NCBI GenBank assembly: GCA_039180025.1 | Contig: JBCDDZ010000008.1 | Coordinates: 30,195-94,194, forward strand | From: Algisphaera sp039180025 | GTDB lineage: Bacteria > Planctomycetota > Phycisphaerae > Phycisphaerales > Phycisphaeraceae | Length of the DNA: 64,000 nucleotides | Direction: 5' to 3' | Shown here: positions 61,791 through 64,000 of the stretch, in pieces | How the letters are laid out: every line of letters begins with the position of its first letter | Numbering within the stretch: the first letter of the stretch is position 1 | The notes under the pieces: generated by a model | What the model saw: only the letters and a program-made list of their open reading frames with translations | Told to the model about the DNA's origin: nothing | The model's database searches: none | Position numbers and translations under genes: made by a program

Positions 61791-61841
61791 AGCGCACGCT
61801 TCACACGCGTGAGGTCACAGGTTCGAGTCCTGTATCGCCCA
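61768..61841 (+). tRNA. tRNA-Val (anticodon CAC)
   Basis: A complete cloverleaf of 74 bases: acceptor GGGCGAT/ATCGCCC, D-arm GCTC...GAGC, anticodon arm CACGC-TTCACAC-GCGTG giving anticodon CAC (reads GUG), variable AGGTC, T-arm ACAGG-TTCGAGT-CCTGT, discriminator A. CCA is not encoded. Its first 23 bases are shared with the 3' end of the recombinase gene, on the same strand. It probably served as the integration target for a former island. Confidence 0.95.
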
Positions 61842-61907
61842 TTTCATCGGCCCGAATGGTTTGAGCCTTAAGACACCCACGAAAAAAACCGCGGCCCCGA
61901 TAGCCTC

Positions 61908-62594
61908 ATGAAAAACGGCTCCATCGAAATCCAGTGCGAAATCCCCAACGCTCCAATGCATAACTGGGATGCGATAGCTGGAGAGCGTCCCGAAGCTGCT
62001 GCATTGGCTTGGTTGTTGTGGAAGACGCGGGTCGAGCTAAATCGGCTGGTTGAAGGTGTGATCACAGCACTTGGGGCCTTTGGTGGGGAAGACACGATAG
62101 TGTCAGATCATCTGCTGGAGAAATGCCCGACTTTAGGCAACACAGAGCTTCTTGCTTATGCGCTAGCCATTGACCCGATTGAATTAAAAAACGAATCAGG
62201 TGGCCCGATCTCATATCACCTCTACGGTTTAGAACTCCCCGCAACAAATCACGAAATGCGACTAGTCATCGGCGATGCGTTGGCTTGTTTAAAACCGAGC
62301 AAAAGTCTTCCGGAAGTGAATTCGATACACCTTTTCGTATTGGCTGGCAAGGTCTACCACGAGCTCAATCAGCTTCACGCATTCAACCCCAAGCCGTCTT
62401 CGGGCTGCTCGATCAACATTAATTATCTCCGACCCTGCACCTCATCGTTGCAGGAATCATTACGTCAATTTTTTAAATTCCAAAACCGACAAGACTTGTT
62501 CGATTTGCTTGAGCGAGGCGCTGGCGACGAACACGCGTTGCGGCAACTCGCCCAATCTCGTCTGAAAAATAATGTGGCGAAATTTAAAACTTGA
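61908..62594 (+). CDS. Hypothetical protein of atypical composition
   Basis: A 228-residue soluble protein, mostly helical by appearance (AAALAWLLWKTRVELNRLVEGVITALGAF; LRQFFKFQNRQDLFDLLERG). It has no recognised motif. Its base composition is visibly lower in GC than the neighbours, with many A/T-ending codons (AAA, AAT, TTT), which marks recent acquisition. It starts at an ATG 66 bases after the tRNA-Val 3' end, the place where integrated DNA typically lies. Its stop codon overlaps the -35 element of the candidate small-RNA promoter. Function unknown. Confidence 0.6.
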   Translation: MKNGSIEIQCEIPNAPMHNWDAIAGERPEAAALAWLLWKTRVELNRLVEGVITALGAFGGEDTIVSDHLLEKCPTLGNTELLAYALAIDPIELKNESGGPISYHLYGLELPATNHEMRLVIGDALACLKPSKSLPEVNSIHLFVLAGKVYHELNQLHAFNPKPSSGCSININYLRPCTSSLQESLRQFFKFQNRQDLFDLLERGAGDEHALRQLAQSRLKNNVAKFKT

Positions 62595-62617
62595 CCGCGG
62601 AAGCGGTCCGGTATAAT
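62591..62617 (+). promoter_or_regulatory. Promoter with internal palindrome, upstream of a candidate small RNA
   Basis: TTGACC at 62591-62596 and a perfect TATAAT at 62612-62617, with a short 15-base spacer. GACCGC-ggaa-GCGGTC (62593-62608) is a perfect inverted repeat between the two elements and may be an operator or a weak terminator for the preceding gene. The consensus -10 is the best in the window. Confidence 0.55.
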
Positions 62618-62621
62618 CGGG

Positions 62622-62721
62622 ACATCGACGGGCAGATTTGGCATCTCTGCCCGACCAGGTTCAACGCTCGTCGAAGCTCCCGAACGCGCCCCGCCGGCTG
62701 ATTACCGGCGGGGTCTTTTTT
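62622..62721 (+). ncRNA. Candidate small RNA of about 100 nt (promoter, hairpin, terminator)
   Basis: After the TATAAT box the sequence forms a strong hairpin (CGGGCAGA at 62629-62636 and TCTGCCCG at 62646-62653), a single-stranded stretch, and then a terminator at 62689-62721. It matches none of SRP, 6S, tmRNA or RNase P by eye. The unit has no open frame worth translating. It could be a regulatory RNA of the island, or a leader/attenuator for the downstream gene at 63317. Confidence 0.4.
62689..62721 (+). terminator. Strong intrinsic terminator
   Basis: CCCCGCCGG (62689-62697) pairs with CCGGCGGGG (62705-62713), nine base pairs with a seven-base loop, followed by TCTTTTTT. It ends the candidate small RNA or the transcript from 61908. 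Confidence 0.9.
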
Positions 62722-63316
62722 GCGCGGTCCCTTCCGGGGGCACTTGACACGGCCACTGATGCGCGCGATGCTCGAGCTTGAACCTGGTCGGAACCTCGCG
62801 ACTAATCCCCGCACCCGGCCCACAACTCACTCGCCCCCTCGGCCGGCTTCGCCGCCCGTCGAGGATCGCGGCCCCCGGGCTGGATGCGTCGTCGTTGCCG
62901 CGTCCGCCTCGCGGGCCCCGACCCCGCCCCCGGAAGGGACCGCGGGATGGGCCGAACCCGGACCCCCGGAAAAGGGCTCGCGTGTCGGACTCGCCCATCA
63001 ACCCGATTTCTCTCACCCCCGGAAGGCGGGCGGCTGCGCTTCGGCGCGCCGCTCGCTTTTTTTTCGCACACGATCACCCCTGGCGTCGGTTGTTGATCCG
63101 ACTCGCCGCCGCGGGGTCTGGTCGCGCGATGCTCCACGCTTCCGCCGAGGCGACACGAAACCTCAGGAGGCCGTGCGTCGCGGCCATCGCTCGGCCCGGC
63201 GTGGGGTGTCTTTTTCCGTGCCTGGCTCGGTGTTTTCGGAGCCGCCAAGTCGGGCACTTTTTCGCCCCTCCCCGCGAGCGCACGGACGCGCTCGCCTCAC
63301 CCGTCATGGAGCGACG
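62722..63316. other. 595-base GC-rich region without a recognised gene
   Basis: Every frame gives only Arg/Pro/Ser/Gly-rich sequence. One frame joins the next gene in phase (from 62720), but its residues are compositionally random, so it is treated as non-coding. CCGGAAGG-type words recur at about 62932, 62966 and 63018. A T-run at 63056-63064 follows GGCGCGCCGCTCGC. This may be a leader, a degraded gene or an origin-like zone; I cannot say. Confidence 0.35.
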
Positions 63317-63955
63317 ATGAGCGAATCGCACCAGATCAGCCTCGAGGCCCTCGACCAGGTCCAGCAACTTCTCCTCAAAATCCCGGCCCACCACCGCGCG
63401 GCGGTGCAGGTCCAACTCGACCGCGCGTCGATCTACCAGCACGTCCTCGTGGGCTGGGACAAGTACTTCGACCACGCCGGCCCGATCCGCCCGCTGGTCC
63501 ACCGGATGGTGCACAAGCTGATCGCCACCGGCATCCCGAGCACCAGCGGATCGGGGGGGCTGATCTGCTCGGACCCCGGCAACGGCCCGGACATCCAGGC
63601 GTGGCTCGGCGTCGGGATCAAGGCGGGCAAAGAGCTCGCGGCGTGGCTCCGCGATTGTCCGCTGATTAAACCCCACCCCGACCTCCCCGGCCAGCTTATC
63701 ATTTACGGTCGAACGGAAGACCTGCGGCAGGGCGACGCACACCCGCAGCTTCCGCTCATCGACCCCGGCACGCTCGCCCCCGAGCCGTCCCGGACCGGCT
63801 CACCTTCGGGCGCAACTGCGCCCGAAGGTGATGCTTTTTGGGGCGCGATCGCGCCCCGTGACCTGGACACATCGGGCGCGGCCGTTGATGCCTCCACAGC
63901 CAAACTTTTGAACTTGATTGAAACACATGGCTTTTTGCCGAAGGAACTCCCATGA
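63317..63955 (+). CDS. Hypothetical protein containing an in-frame palindromic element
   Basis: A 212-residue protein from the ATG at 63317 (MSESHQISLEALDQVQQLLLKIPAHHRAAVQVQLDR). The N-terminal 130 residues look folded (WDKYFDHAGPIRPLVHRMVHKLIATGIP; DIQAWLGVGIKAGKELAAWL). A C-terminal stretch (SPSGATAPEGDAFWGAIAPRD) is encoded by two back-to-back palindromes. No family was recognised. Its stop overlaps the start of the next gene (ATGA), implying translational coupling. It lies downstream of the tRNA-Val hotspot and may be part of the accessory region. Confidence 0.6.
   Translation: MSESHQISLEALDQVQQLLLKIPAHHRAAVQVQLDRASIYQHVLVGWDKYFDHAGPIRPLVHRMVHKLIATGIPSTSGSGGLICSDPGNGPDIQAWLGVGIKAGKELAAWLRDCPLIKPHPDLPGQLIIYGRTEDLRQGDAHPQLPLIDPGTLAPEPSRTGSPSGATAPEGDAFWGAIAPRDLDTSGAAVDASTAKLLNLIETHGFLPKELP
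63800..63857. repeat. Two adjacent perfect palindromes inside a coding sequence
   Basis: TCACCTTCGGGCGCA at 63800-63814 and its exact reverse complement at 63817-63831 form a 15-base stem with a two-base centre. After eight bases (TGCTTTTT) follows the 18-base perfect palindrome GGGGCGCGATCGCGCCCC at 63840-63857, which contains GCGATCGC. Both are translated in the host gene. Confidence 0.8.
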
Positions 63956-64000
63956 GTGTCACCCTCCGCGCCGACGGCCTGACCGGCTTCGTCACCCTCG
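63952..64000 (+). CDS. Start of an unidentified gene (cut by the window edge)
   Basis: The ATG overlaps the stop codon of the preceding gene by two bases in the pattern ATGA, and is read MSVTLRADGLTGFVTL to the window end. The coupling makes it a likely real gene in the same operon. Sixteen residues are too few to identify it. Confidence 0.45.
   Translation, partial: MSVTLRADGLTGFVTL

Noticed and set aside
62720..63955. A 411-residue open frame starting upstream of the gene at 63317
   Set aside because: The first 199 residues are Arg/Pro/Ser-rich and not protein-like, and they overlap the terminator U-run; the conserved-looking part begins at 63317.

Overview
The window is a GC-rich, gene-dense bacterial chromosome segment, probably from a planctomycete of the Phycisphaerae type. 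The pointers are a fused SecD-SecF, MJ0042-like zinc ribbons with a SHOCT segment, a DUF1569 protein, an OstA/LptC-like giant protein and the interspersed 'HEGTKTRR' palindromic repeat. The lineage is inference. Most of the window is housekeeping; the accessory material lies at about 3.4-4.7 kb and in the last 3.5 kb.

Layout. 1-3.4 kb: type II fatty-acid cluster fabD (cut by the window edge)-fabG-acpP-fabF. 3.56-4.74 kb: three promoter-poor gene cassettes, each ending in an attC site, with no integrase in view (a CALIN or detached integron piece). 4.8-10.3 kb (minus): tgt-yajC-secDF, the secDF reading frame being interrupted. 10.7-15.8 kb: sulfotransferase, then minus-strand tyrA-proC-doxX-ubiD. 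15.9-20.7 kb: accA, def-fmt (minus), an HU-family gene and bioF. 20.8-26 kb (minus): zinc-ribbon membrane protein, DUF1569 protein, rpsA, purQ. 26.2-31.9 kb: Usp, LhgO-like oxidase, PilZ protein, small membrane protein, prenyltransferase-repeat protein and WG-repeat protein.

32-37.4 kb (minus): a tetR-MFP-RND efflux operon with two copies of the same 15-bp palindrome, one in front of tetR and one over the MFP start codon. 37.6-40.6 kb: GT39-like membrane glycosyltransferase and a GT2 glycosyltransferase. 40.7-44.7 kb (minus): dnaG-rpoD. 45-50 kb: rpmB, a STAS anti-anti-sigma factor, hflX, a protein with an MCP tip followed by a Cache domain, and an esterase-like hydrolase. 50-57.9 kb: glnA, phosphomannomutase, the giant OstA/LptC-like protein and a nucleotide-sugar dehydrogenase. 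The last four of these plus the two glycosyltransferases suggest an active envelope polysaccharide/LPS economy.

58-64 kb: a classical MCP, a TIM-barrel sugar isomerase-like protein, and then an integration hotspot: a tyrosine recombinase lacking its N-terminal domain whose last codons lie inside a tRNA-Val(CAC) gene, a hypothetical gene of different base composition, a compact promoter-hairpin-terminator unit that could be a small RNA, and a hypothetical gene carrying two strong palindromes in frame. The strongest discovery candidate is the cassette array at 3560-4744: the first six bases of each cassette exactly predict the R'' sequence of its own attC, as integron cassette circularisation requires.
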